64,000 nt of DNA from positions 1 to 64,000 of the forward strand of contig NZ_PDUS01000005.1 of the NCBI RefSeq assembly GCF_002723455.1. Reading direction: 5' to 3'. Origin of the DNA: Pseudoalteromonas sp. 3D05. GTDB lineage: Bacteria; Pseudomonadota; Gammaproteobacteria; Enterobacterales; Alteromonadaceae. The notes under the pieces were generated by a model, which saw only the letters and a list, made by a program, of their open reading frames with translations, ran no database searches and was not told the origin of the DNA. The position numbers and the translations under genes are program-made. Within the stretch, counting starts at the first letter, position 1; each line of letters opens with the position of its first letter. Below, one piece after another: positions 18,356-27,063 of this stretch.

Positions 18356-18886
18356 TTAAATATCTTTAAGCTTTATCGCAGGGTTACCGGCAACAACAGT
18401 GTTCGCAGCCACGTCTTTGGTCACTATCGACCCAGCGCCCACTACAGCGTTATCGCCAATGCTAACACCCGCTAAAACGATAACTCCCGCCCCAATCCAC
18501 ACGTTATTGCCGATTGTAATCGGCGCAGCAAAGTTTTCTTTATTGAGCCGCTCTGTGGGATTAACAGCATGCGATACCGCTAATAGCTGAACATTTGGGC
18601 CGATCAAACAATCTTCGCCAATGCTTATGGCTCCTTCATTAATTGGCGCATCTAACACAGTGCAGTTAATGTTTATAAAAGTACGATCACCAATTTGTAT
18701 TTGTGAGCCATAATCACAATGAAAGCCAGCTTCAATAATGACGCCTGAGCCGGAGTTAGCAAACAGTCCTGTTATGCGTTTTAAGTTGCCTTTACTTGGG
18801 CTTTTATTAAATAAGCGGCATATTTCATGAGCGGCTTTGCGTGACTCGCGGGTACTTTTATTTAAGCTGTTAAATTGTGTGTGCAT
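18356..18886 (-). CDS. Maltose O-acetyltransferase-like hexapeptide acetyltransferase
   Basis: A 176-residue left-handed beta-helix protein of the Maa/NodL/LacA family, which moves acetyl from acetyl-CoA to a sugar hydroxyl. Hexapeptide repeats run through the C-terminal two thirds. The catalytic-type His is in LLAVSHAVNP, and the C-terminal VVAGNPAIKLK motif is typical. Its start codon overlaps the stop of the upstream protease gene (TAATG), so the two are co-translated. The acceptor sugar is not predictable. Confidence 0.82.
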   Translation of the reverse strand: MHTQFNSLNKSTRESRKAAHEICRLFNKSPSKGNLKRITGLFANSGSGVIIEAGFHCDYGSQIQIGDRTFININCTVLDAPINEGAISIGEDCLIGPNVQLLAVSHAVNPTERLNKENFAAPITIGNNVWIGAGVIVLAGVSIGDNAVVGAGSIVTKDVAANTVVAGNPAIKLKDI

Positions 18887-19788
18887 TATGACTCTTCTGG
18901 CAAACCGATGTGGGCGTGGCCACGTCTATAATCAATAGTAACTAAAAAATGTTTTAACACATCGTACCCAATAAGGCCCTGTACATTTCGACCTTTAATA
19001 CGTGTGTTTGTTGTTTCAAACTGACTATTAAGGTTTGCTGTTTCACCTTCGTCAGGAATACTAACGTGTACATTTTCCATTTCAAAAGGGCCAAACTTTA
19101 ACCAAGGGATACGAAAGTTTTCAGTTATAGCGCTGGTGGTTACACCTCTGCTGACTTGTGATTCCCGATCAATATTTTCAATCCAACCCATTCTACGGGC
19201 TACGTTACGGTTGACTATTATTCCGCCGTTGTTGCCGGTATCGAGGATCAACCAAATTGATTTACCTTCGCCCAGCTCAACTTCAACAATAGGCATGCCA
19301 GATCCTTTTTGTTTTTCCATCTTAATATTTTTTATTTTACCCAAGTCCAAAGCATCATGAGTGACCAAGCGCATTTTTTGATTTGGATAATCAAGTTGCA
19401 TTATAAATTGTCGGAAAAACCCAGCACCAAAGAGCAACGAATTTTCATGATGACCTAGGTTTATTTCTACCGCATCATTAATTGTGGTCTCCATACCAAA
19501 TAAATTGATAGGCACGTTATTATATGTGGTTTTATCTTCAATACCGTACACTCCACGCACCCGTGTTTTACCCCCTTTATTGAGGTTGAGCTCGTTCTTA
19601 CTAATAAAGCGAGGATTAATACCATTCAATTGGGCGCCAGTATCTAAAACAGCTTTACTAGGTATACCTGATACGGTGGTGGGTACTTTTATGTGACCAT
19701 TTTCTAACGAGAAATCTAGCCAAGGTGTGGCACCTGCTAATACAGATGAACTGAAAATACTTAAGCATAATGTAAGTATTAGTTTCAT
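18886..19788 (-). CDS. Secreted retropepsin-like aspartyl protease
   Basis: A 300-residue protein with a cleavable signal peptide (about 1-18). It has two aspartyl-protease halves, with DTG at 49-51 (AVLDTGAQ) and DTG at 183-185 (LILDTGNN), each followed by a hydrophobic-Gly element (GLIGYDVL near the C-terminus). This fits the two-domain clan AA family found in bacterial periplasms. The substrate is unknown. A good ribosome site AAAGGAA precedes the ATG. It is the first gene of a pair with the acetyltransferase. Confidence 0.8.
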   Translation of the reverse strand: MKLILTLCLSIFSSSVLAGATPWLDFSLENGHIKVPTTVSGIPSKAVLDTGAQLNGINPRFISKNELNLNKGGKTRVRGVYGIEDKTTYNNVPINLFGMETTINDAVEINLGHHENSLLFGAGFFRQFIMQLDYPNQKMRLVTHDALDLGKIKNIKMEKQKGSGMPIVEVELGEGKSIWLILDTGNNGGIIVNRNVARRMGWIENIDRESQVSRGVTTSAITENFRIPWLKFGPFEMENVHVSIPDEGETANLNSQFETTNTRIKGRNVQGLIGYDVLKHFLVTIDYRRGHAHIGLPEES

Positions 19789-19893
19789 AATTATTCCTTT
19801 AACTTATTGTTTTTATATTGTTATTACTTAACCATTGTGCAGGAAATTAAAATAACGTGCAAGATTAAAAATTGTCCATATACAAATGTATTT

Positions 19894-19929
19894 GTTTCGT
19901 TTAAAATCTCACTTCTTTCGAAACGAAAC
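19894..19929. promoter_or_regulatory. Candidate operator of GlmR
   Basis: GTTTCGTTT (19894-19902) and its exact reverse complement AAACGAAAC (19921-19929) flank an 18-base spacer, 18 bases before the glmR start codon. TTTCG at 19916-19920 extends the right arm. DeoR-family repressors bind paired sites of this type, so autoregulation of glmR-glmS is likely. Confidence 0.65.
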
Positions 19930-19946
19930 TTATTATTAGGTATTTA

Positions 19947-20705
19947 ATGACCAAACGAAACACTCAACAGCGCAGACACACTATTCTAAGCCAAGTAAAT
20001 GAACAAGGCGAAGTGAGTGTAGAGGTGCTGGCTGAGCAATTTCAAACGTCTGAAGTAACCATTCGAAAAGATTTAACTGCGCTTGAAAAAAGCGGCTTAT
20101 TACTTCGCCGCTACGGTGGTGCCATTGCATTACCGCAAGAAATCGTGGCAAATAGCGATTCGCTTCGCAAAATGGCAATTGCTCAAGCCGCAGCTAGCCT
20201 TATCAAAGATCACAACCGCATCATTATAGACAGTGGCCGCACTACAGCAGCGATGATCCCAGAGCTGGCTAAGAAGCGTGGGTTAGTGGTGATGACTAAC
20301 GCTATCAATGTAGCTAACCGATTGCTTTCATTAGAAAATGAGCCAACATTATTGATGACCGGAGGAACCTGGGACCCGCATTCAGAGTCGTTCCAAGGCC
20401 AAGTAGCTGAGAATGTTTTACGCTCTTATGACTTCGATCAGTTATTCATTGGTGCAGATGGCATTGATGTTGAAAGAGGAACTACGACCTTTAATGAGTT
20501 AGTAGGGCTAAGCCAAGTAATGGCTGAAGCCGCTCGTGAGGTAATCGTGTTGGTTGAGTCTGAAAAAATTGGACGCCGAATACCTAATTTAGAACTACCT
20601 TGGCAAAGTGTAACAACACTTATCACCGACAGTGGCCTTGCGCTTGATACCCGCAAGGCACTTGAAGCATGCGGTGTAAAGTTAGTTTGTGCCGAGGTTG
20701 AATAG
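19947..20705 (+). CDS. glmR: DeoR-family regulator GlmR
   Basis: A 252-residue DeoR/GlpR-type repressor. The N-terminal winged HTH (about 6-58) reads RRHTILSQVNEQGEVSVEVL and then RKDLTALEKSGLLLRRYGGA. The C-terminal sugar-phosphate sensing domain has IIDSGRTTAAMI and LFIGADGID. It lies 113 bases before glmS in the same direction; DeoR regulators in this position are named GlmR in Alteromonadales and Vibrionales. It probably adjusts glmS expression to an amino-sugar phosphate; the effector is inferred. Confidence 0.82.
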   Translation: MTKRNTQQRRHTILSQVNEQGEVSVEVLAEQFQTSEVTIRKDLTALEKSGLLLRRYGGAIALPQEIVANSDSLRKMAIAQAAASLIKDHNRIIIDSGRTTAAMIPELAKKRGLVVMTNAINVANRLLSLENEPTLLMTGGTWDPHSESFQGQVAENVLRSYDFDQLFIGADGIDVERGTTTFNELVGLSQVMAEAAREVIVLVESEKIGRRIPNLELPWQSVTTLITDSGLALDTRKALEACGVKLVCAEVE

Positions 20706-20818
20706 CAATTTTCAATTTAGTTAAAGGCAAACCGACAACATTTGCTTTTATCTTTTAATCATTATGACAACACATACGGCCTAAAATTTAATTTTGGCAC
20801 GTGCAAATGGAGAATATT

Positions 20819-22639
20819 ATGTGTGGAATCGTTGGGGCAGTTGCAGAACGTCCAGTAAATAAAATTTTAGTAGAAGGTTTAAAACGCCTTGAATACCGTG
20901 GTTATGACTCAGCGGGTGTAGCGCTTTTAGAAGGCAACACGCTGAACACTGTAAAAGCGGTTGGTAAAGTAGCAAACCTTGACAGTGCTCTTGAGACTGC
21001 GGGTGTAAAAGGCACGACCGGTATCGCGCACACACGCTGGGCAACTCATGGCGGTGTGACAGAAGCAAACGCTCATCCACATATCTCAAACAGTGAAATT
21101 GCCTTAGTACATAATGGCATTATTGAAAATCATGCGAGCCTGCGTGAAGCGCTTAAAGGCGACGGGTATGAGTTTTTATCAGATACTGATACCGAAGTAA
21201 TGGTGCATTTAATTCATCAGCTTCGCCAGCAGCACACAACTTTATTAGCGGCAGTGCAAGCGGCTGTGAAACAGTTTGAAGGTGCTTTTGGTACAGTGGT
21301 ATTTGATAAAGCTAACGATAACGAAATTATCGTGGCTCGTTCAGGCAGCCCGCTAGTAATTGGTTTAGGCCTTGGTGAAAACTTTATTGCCTCTGATCAG
21401 TTAGCATTATTACCAGTAACACGCAGCTTTATTTACCTTGAAGAAGGCGATGTAGCACGTATTACTCGTGACAGTGTAGAAATCTTTGATGCAAACGGTA
21501 ACGCTGTTGAGCGCGAAGTAATTGAATCAAACATCACGCAAGATGCATCAGGTAAAGGTGAATACCGCCACTACATGCTAAAAGAAATTTACGAGCAGCC
21601 ACTTGCTGTACGTAATACATTAGACGGGCGTTTAAATGACGACCGCGTTGCTATTGATGCTTTTGGCGACAGTGCGCAGCAAATTTTCAAAGACGTGAAA
21701 CACGTACAAATTATTGCCTGTGGTACTTCGTATCACTCAGGTATGGTTGCTCGCTACTGGCTTGAGCAATTTGCTGGTGTGAGCTGCAATGTTGAGATTG
21801 CCTCTGAATTTAGATACCGCCAATCGTTCGTGCATGAAAATAGCCTACTTGTGACAATTTCACAATCAGGTGAAACAGCCGATACATTAGCTGCACTTCG
21901 TTTAGCGAAAGAGCAAGGTTACATGGCCTCAATGACCATTTGTAACGTGCCAGGTTCATCACTTGTGCGTGAATCTGACTTAGCCTTTATGACCAAAGCG
22001 GGCGCTGAAATTGGTGTTGCGTCTACTAAAGCATTTACCACACAATTAGTTGGTTTGTTAATGCTTACTGCGTCTGTAGCGCAAGAAAAAGGCTTAGATC
22101 AAAGCGTGATTGTTAACGCGATTAAAACGCTGCCAAACAAATTAGAAGAAGCGTTATTGCTAGCTGATGGCATCGAAGATTTAGCTGAAGAATTTGCTGA
22201 TAAGCATCACTCACTGTTTTTAGGTCGCGGCTCACAATATCCAATCGCGATGGAAGGCGCGCTTAAGCTTAAAGAGATTTCATACATTCACGCTGAAGCT
22301 TACGCAGCTGGTGAACTTAAACACGGCCCATTAGCGCTTATTGACGCTGACATGCCAATTATTGTTGTAGCACCAAACAATGAATTGCTTGAAAAGCTTA
22401 AGTCAAACGTTGAAGAAGTCCGTGCGCGTGGCGGTATTATCTATGTATTCGCTGATAAAGACTCAGCCTTCGCATCAGACGATACAATGCGTGTTATCAA
22501 CGTAAACCACGTAGATGACGTGATTGCCCCTGTTGTATATACAATTCCACTACAGTTGCTGTCGTACTACGTAGCGGTAATTAAAGGCACAGACGTTGAC
22601 CAACCACGTAACCTAGCAAAATCGGTTACTGTTGAGTAA
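20819..22639 (+). CDS. glmS: Glutamine-fructose-6-phosphate aminotransferase
   Basis: A 606-residue enzyme that makes glucosamine-6-phosphate from fructose-6-phosphate and glutamine, the first step to UDP-GlcNAc. The true start is ATG 20819, so that the mature protein begins with the nucleophile Cys of MCGIVGAV; an ATG at 20807 would mask it. The glutaminase domain (about 2-240) is followed by two SIS domains (SQSGETADT near 349 onward), and the protein ends in AKSVTVE. GGAG gives the ribosome site, and a strong terminator follows. Confidence 0.97.
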   Translation: MCGIVGAVAERPVNKILVEGLKRLEYRGYDSAGVALLEGNTLNTVKAVGKVANLDSALETAGVKGTTGIAHTRWATHGGVTEANAHPHISNSEIALVHNGIIENHASLREALKGDGYEFLSDTDTEVMVHLIHQLRQQHTTLLAAVQAAVKQFEGAFGTVVFDKANDNEIIVARSGSPLVIGLGLGENFIASDQLALLPVTRSFIYLEEGDVARITRDSVEIFDANGNAVEREVIESNITQDASGKGEYRHYMLKEIYEQPLAVRNTLDGRLNDDRVAIDAFGDSAQQIFKDVKHVQIIACGTSYHSGMVARYWLEQFAGVSCNVEIASEFRYRQSFVHENSLLVTISQSGETADTLAALRLAKEQGYMASMTICNVPGSSLVRESDLAFMTKAGAEIGVASTKAFTTQLVGLLMLTASVAQEKGLDQSVIVNAIKTLPNKLEEALLLADGIEDLAEEFADKHHSLFLGRGSQYPIAMEGALKLKEISYIHAEAYAAGELKHGPLALIDADMPIIVVAPNNELLEKLKSNVEEVRARGGIIYVFADKDSAFASDDTMRVINVNHVDDVIAPVVYTIPLQLLSYYVAVIKGTDVDQPRNLAKSVTVE

Positions 22640-22672
22640 AATCAATAGGTTGGTAAATCAAGAATAAAAATT

Positions 22673-22699
22673 AAAAAGGCGCTCAATGCGCCTTTTTTT
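22673..22699 (+). terminator. Rho-independent terminator of glmS
   Basis: AAAAAGGCGC, loop TCAAT, GCGCC, then seven T. It lies 33 bases after the glmS stop. Confidence 0.9.
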
Positions 22700-22752
22700 A
22701 TGCCTGAAACTCTGTTAGCTTAAGTAACTCATTATTCTCTAAGGGATTAGTT

Positions 22753-23940
22753 ATGCGTTTATTTGCTGTTCTGTGTTTTATTAGCTTTAGTATTTTTAGT
22801 TCACAAAGTGCCTTTGCACAATCTGGCACTAAACAGCAAAGTGCTGATTACTCTGTGCACACACATACATTTAAGTCGGCTGTTTTAAACGAAGAACGCA
22901 CAGTTGTCGTTCAATTGCCTAAAAGCTACCAAGCTGAGTCCGATAAAGTTTATCCGGTAATATATCGCTTAGATGGTGCGGGTAATATACCGCTTGCCAG
23001 TGCTGTCATTGAGCGTTTACAAAATGATAATCGTGCGCCTGAGGTTATTTTTGTCGCTATTGAAAACACTAATCGACTCCGAGATTTTTATCCTACAGTG
23101 AATAAAGAGCCGCAAGGTCCTGTCGGTGAAGGGGGCGGCGCGGCAAAGTTTTTAGCGTTCTTTGAACAAGAACTTATTCCTTTAGTAAATAAAAACTATC
23201 GTACGCATAATTATAAAGTGATTGCTGGCGCATCTGCTGGTGGTGTATTTGCGCTATACGCGTTGCAAGCCAAACCTGAGTTATTCCAAGCGCACATTGC
23301 TTATAGTCCTGCGGTATGGTGGAACTATGGCGCGTCAGTAAAAAGCACAAAGTCGTTTATCGCTAAAAACAAAGAGCTTAATAGTTACGTTTATATGAAT
23401 ATCGGCGAAGAAGCCGGCATAATGCGTGAAAGGTACGATGAATTACAGCAATCACTACAATCGTATAAAGTACGAGGGTTACGCTTTTTTAGTGATGCGT
23501 TTGATGGCATCTCGCATAACTTAACTTCTGCTGCTGGCGCATTTAATGCTTATTACCACTTATTTTTACCTAAACAAATGCCAATAAGTGCTTTAACTGA
23601 CGATGTAACCTCTATTGATACATACTACAAAACATTGTCTCAGCAATGGGGTGAGCAGGTATCTCCCCCCGATCGTGCTGTTAGATTACTTGGTTACAAC
23701 CTAACGGACAGCAAGCAGTTTACCCGCGCTATAGAGGTGTTTAAGTACAATATAAAAAACCACCCAAAATCAGTTGATGCGCTTTCAGCTCTATCTTATG
23801 GTTATGAAATGCAAGGTGATATTCGTCAAGCACTTGAACAGATGGAATCTGCTTTAGCAATCGCAGATGACTCATACCCTTATATAAATTACCTAAAAGA
23901 AACAAAAGCTAGGCTGCAAGCAGAATTAAGTAAGCGTTAA
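22753..23940 (+). CDS. Secreted esterase (esterase-D family) with TPR-like tail
   Basis: A 395-residue exported alpha/beta hydrolase. It has a signal peptide (about 1-22), a beta-strand-rich catalytic domain with nucleophile Ser161 in GASAGG, a likely acid residue after YVYMNIGEEAG, and a likely catalytic His in GISHNL. Relatives include IroE-type siderophore hydrolases and feruloyl esterases. The last 75 residues contain TPR-like helices (RAIEVFKYNIKNHPKSVDAL). The substrate is unknown. AGGGA precedes the ATG and a terminator follows. Confidence 0.8.
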   Translation: MRLFAVLCFISFSIFSSQSAFAQSGTKQQSADYSVHTHTFKSAVLNEERTVVVQLPKSYQAESDKVYPVIYRLDGAGNIPLASAVIERLQNDNRAPEVIFVAIENTNRLRDFYPTVNKEPQGPVGEGGGAAKFLAFFEQELIPLVNKNYRTHNYKVIAGASAGGVFALYALQAKPELFQAHIAYSPAVWWNYGASVKSTKSFIAKNKELNSYVYMNIGEEAGIMRERYDELQQSLQSYKVRGLRFFSDAFDGISHNLTSAAGAFNAYYHLFLPKQMPISALTDDVTSIDTYYKTLSQQWGEQVSPPDRAVRLLGYNLTDSKQFTRAIEVFKYNIKNHPKSVDALSALSYGYEMQGDIRQALEQMESALAIADDSYPYINYLKETKARLQAELSKR

Positions 23941-23946
23941 TATATT

Positions 23947-23970
23947 GCCAACTTAGTTGTTGGCTTTTTT
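23947..23970 (+). terminator. Rho-independent terminator of the esterase gene
   Basis: GCCAAC (23947-23952), six-base loop, GTTGGC (23959-23964) and six T. Confidence 0.88.
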
Positions 23971-23994
23971 ATGAAAGCCTCGATAGGCTTGAAA

Positions 23995-24022
23995 CACTGA
24001 CACTGACACTGACACTGACACT
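23995..24022. repeat. Hexanucleotide tandem repeat (CACTGA)n
   Basis: Four full copies of CACTGA plus a partial CACT in a row, in the noncoding gap between the esterase and helicase genes. Such short arrays change length by slippage. It is about 210 bases before the helicase start, so any effect on that gene is uncertain. Confidence 0.85.
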
Positions 24023-24232
24023 CTAATTCACTTGTGTTTCTATGAGGGGGCAAGGTTCTGTACTTATAATTACTAAGATTCGGCAAAAAGCAATATCACA
24101 AATTAGCTCGTAACTTGTAGCTCGAAACTCGTGACTGTTAACTAAACCACATAAAAATCACTAATCCCTACTTAACGGGCAATAAATACGCTAAAATTGC
24201 AGGCTATTTTTAGTAATGAGCCCGCACCTTTT

Positions 24233-25531
24233 ATGACCTCAGCCGCAAATCCTAGTAATTTCAACGAACTTGGCCTTATTCCTGAGCTGATTGCTCGATT
24301 GTCTGATCTTGAATACACGCAACCTACGCCGATTCAGGCTAAAGCAATTCCAAGCATCTTGGCGGGAAGTGACTTAATTGCAGGGGCGAATACCGGTTCA
24401 GGTAAAACGGCTACCTTTGCATTACCAACACTACAAACGCTGTTTTTAGCAAAAGGCGTTAATAAAACGCCGAGCAAAGGCAACTTTGTATCAGGGCTTA
24501 TTTTAGTACCTACACGTGAGCTTGCTACGCAAGTGGCTGATAGCGTTAAATCGTACTCTGCGAACTTTAATGGTGCGATTAAAACCGTGGCAGTGTTTGG
24601 TGGGGTATCGGTTAATACCCAAATGCAGGCATTACGTGGGGGTGCCGATATTATCGTAGCAACCCCAGGGCGTTTACTCGATTTAATTTCAAGTAACGCC
24701 ATAAAGCTCGATAAAGTAAAAACTTTAGTGCTTGATGAAGCTGACCGCATGTTAAGCCTTGGCTTTACTGAAGAGCTTGCCGAGCTACTAGCGCTTATGC
24801 CTGCTAAAAAACAAACCATGTTGTTTTCAGCGACCTTCCCAGAGCAAGTTACACAATTAACGCAAGAGCTATTAACTAACCCAGTTGAAATACAAGTACA
24901 AAGCAAAGACGAAAGCACTTTAGTGCAGCGTGTATTTACGGTAAATAAAGGTGAAAAAACCACGGTTTTGGCGCATTTAATTAAGCAGCATAAATGGCGC
25001 CAAGCGCTTATTTTTGTCAACGCTAAAAAAGACTGTGAGCATTTAGCGGGCAAACTTGAAAAACGTGGCGTGAATGCGCAAGTGTTCCATGGTGATAAAG
25101 GCCAAAGCGAGCGTTCTCGGGTAATCGAAAAGTTTAAAGCGGGTGAGATTGAAGTGCTTATTGCAACCGACATTGCCGCTCGTGGTTTAGATATTGAAAA
25201 GCTACCAGTAGTAATTAACTTTAACTTACCGCGCAGTCCAGCTGACTACATGCACCGTATTGGCCGAAGCGGCCGTGCTGGTGAAGTAGGTTTAGCGCTA
25301 TCACTGATTGATTATGAAGACTTTCATCACTTTAGAATTATTGAAAAGAAAAACAAACTACGTTTAGAGCGCGAAGAGGTAACAGGTTTTGCTGTAAACC
25401 AAGCTAACCTTGATGCAGCTGATGCCCTTAAAAACGACAAGCCAATGGCCAAACCAGAAGGCACAGGTAAAAAGAAGAAAAACAAAGCCAGCCAAGAAGA
25501 TGACGTTTGGAGCGGCTGGCGCCGTAAATGA
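24233..25531 (+). CDS. rhlE: DEAD-box ATP-dependent RNA helicase, RhlE type
   Basis: A 432-residue RNA helicase with all core motifs: Q motif (FNELGL, PTPIQ), Walker A ANTGSGKT (52-59), PTRELA, VLDEADRM, LFSATFP, ARGLDIE and HRIGRSGRAG. A short basic tail (GKKKKNKASQEDD) follows. Single-copy RhlE-like helicases act in ribosome assembly or RNA turnover. The start at ATG 24233 places the Q motif at the usual distance; an upstream ATG at 24197 adds twelve unconserved residues. A clear terminator follows. Confidence 0.9.
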   Translation: MTSAANPSNFNELGLIPELIARLSDLEYTQPTPIQAKAIPSILAGSDLIAGANTGSGKTATFALPTLQTLFLAKGVNKTPSKGNFVSGLILVPTRELATQVADSVKSYSANFNGAIKTVAVFGGVSVNTQMQALRGGADIIVATPGRLLDLISSNAIKLDKVKTLVLDEADRMLSLGFTEELAELLALMPAKKQTMLFSATFPEQVTQLTQELLTNPVEIQVQSKDESTLVQRVFTVNKGEKTTVLAHLIKQHKWRQALIFVNAKKDCEHLAGKLEKRGVNAQVFHGDKGQSERSRVIEKFKAGEIEVLIATDIAARGLDIEKLPVVINFNLPRSPADYMHRIGRSGRAGEVGLALSLIDYEDFHHFRIIEKKNKLRLEREEVTGFAVNQANLDAADALKNDKPMAKPEGTGKKKKNKASQEDDVWSGWRRK

Positions 25532-25554
25532 TTTAGTTGCCTTCATAGGATTAC

Positions 25555-25590
25555 AAAACCCGTAATTAGCTTAACTAATTACGGGTTTTT
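25555..25590 (+). terminator. Rho-independent terminator of the helicase gene
   Basis: AAAACCCGTAATTAG (25555-25569), five-base loop, CTAATTACGGG and a T-run. The hairpin may also act for the convergent gene at 25638. Confidence 0.9.
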
Positions 25591-25637
25591 GCGTTTTATG
25601 GCTCTAGCCCAAAACGTTAGATAAACACGCTACGGGT

Positions 25638-27032
25638 TTAATGTTCGTGGTCGTGTTCTTCCTCTTGTGCAATACCTAACCAAGTAATAGCTGCTGGTGG
25701 GAATGTAAGTTCTAGTTCACCTTCAATTTCTAAATCTTCTAGGTGTACTTGCACAACGTGCTGAGCAATAGGGTCGGCTACATAAGCGAAATGACCATTT
25801 TGTGCCACTGTCATACTAAACTTCATGCCTTCAGGCATGGTTGTTACGTCTTGTTCAGTGATATCAACTTGGCCTGCTAGTTCCCAGTGCATGTGGCCGT
25901 CGTGCGTATGTGCTTCCAGCACGTTTAAAAAGCCTAGGCTGTCTAAAACTAAAAAGTGCTCGCCATTCGCTGAGAAAGAGTAAGACACTGCACTTGCGCC
26001 ATCGGCTAGTTGCCATTCTAATTCTTCCATTTCAGCTTCGCTCGGATTGATGCTTAGCATTACAGCAGGGCCACCGCCATGGCCAGAGGCAATACCAATA
26101 AAGGTTTCGCTGGCTTCATGGCCGTAAATTCTACCAATACGTAAGTCACCTACCACATCAATGTTTACCACTTTTTCAGCTTCGTATTCGTCGTCGTGTT
26201 GATGCGCTAATAGCACGCCATCGCTACAGCCAAATGCAATATAGTCGTGGTTTTGTGCTGCACCGTGTAAATCAGGGCAAGTAAGCTCTAATGTTTGTTC
26301 AAGCTCATATTCGCCATCATGAAAATGATAAACACCCACTTGGTCAGGCAGGATTTTAGCGTTTGATGTACTTTGAGCATCATCGCGGCGAATGGTCGCT
26401 AATAAGTGCTCACCACGCGGCTCTGCCACGCCGTGCATATTAATATCGTAGCTTATACCAGGAAGGGTATCTGATGCGCTCGTGATATCGTTATCTGTTA
26501 ATACTTCAACAGACGCAACCGTACCTGACTCTGCATCGCCATCGTAAAATATGGCTAACTTACCATCGTGTTTAACTAGGTGTGTTGGGCGGCTCCCGCT
26601 CGTTAGCTCATAACTGATAGCTGCCGGGCTTTGCTTGTAATCATGTAAATGCTCACCATGATCTTCACGCCATAAGCCACCGTCGATAAAGCCTAAATAA
26701 TCTTGTGCGCGAGAAGCGATCACTGCATAACGAAAATCAGGTGATGACGACAGTGTGTTTGAATCATTGTTAAGGGTAAAGGTTTCAAGCAGCTCATTAT
26801 CGTCTAAGTCAAAGAAGCTTGCCGCGTTGCTGTCGCTAGCTAGTACGACAAGTCTACCCAATGAATCAATTGTATATTCATCGCCGTGGTCATGGTCGTC
26901 ACCATGATCATGTTCATCTGGTACTTCAATAGGGTCTTTCTCAACGATATTTGTTTCAGCATCGCCACAAGCGGTGATTAATGTGCCGCTTATTGCCAGT
27001 GCAATTAGTTTTAATTTGAATAGTTTAGTCAT
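25638..27032 (-). CDS. His-rich AztD-like zinc-binding lipoprotein
   Basis: A 464-residue lipoprotein (lipobox LITAC, Cys22). An acidic, His-rich segment follows (residues about 39-52, DEHDHGDDHDHG), then a predicted beta-propeller, and the C-terminus ends in EEEHDHEH. The propeller resembles the periplasmic zinc chaperone AztD, for example CPDLHGAA with FGCSDGVLL and the repeated His-containing strands. In known systems AztD passes zinc to an ABC binding protein. Here it is co-transcribed with a zinc-type TonB receptor (31-base gap) and close to zur, so it likely holds or passes zinc taken up by that receptor. The AztD link is from memory of family patterns. Confidence 0.75.
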   Translation of the reverse strand: MTKLFKLKLIALAISGTLITACGDAETNIVEKDPIEVPDEHDHGDDHDHGDEYTIDSLGRLVVLASDSNAASFFDLDDNELLETFTLNNDSNTLSSSPDFRYAVIASRAQDYLGFIDGGLWREDHGEHLHDYKQSPAAISYELTSGSRPTHLVKHDGKLAIFYDGDAESGTVASVEVLTDNDITSASDTLPGISYDINMHGVAEPRGEHLLATIRRDDAQSTSNAKILPDQVGVYHFHDGEYELEQTLELTCPDLHGAAQNHDYIAFGCSDGVLLAHQHDDEYEAEKVVNIDVVGDLRIGRIYGHEASETFIGIASGHGGGPAVMLSINPSEAEMEELEWQLADGASAVSYSFSANGEHFLVLDSLGFLNVLEAHTHDGHMHWELAGQVDITEQDVTTMPEGMKFSMTVAQNGHFAYVADPIAQHVVQVHLEDLEIEGELELTFPPAAITWLGIAQEEEHDHEH

Positions 27033-27063
27033 AATAATTTCCTTTATTTATAATTTTTAGCGC

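Noticed and set aside
23995-24022. CRISPR-like array
   Set aside because: The repeat unit is six bases with no spacers; it is a simple tandem repeat.
24334-25173. 279-codon open frame on the minus strand
   Set aside because: It lies wholly antisense to the RhlE-type helicase, has no family pattern and reads as low-complexity Ser/Leu sequence; a shadow of the real gene.
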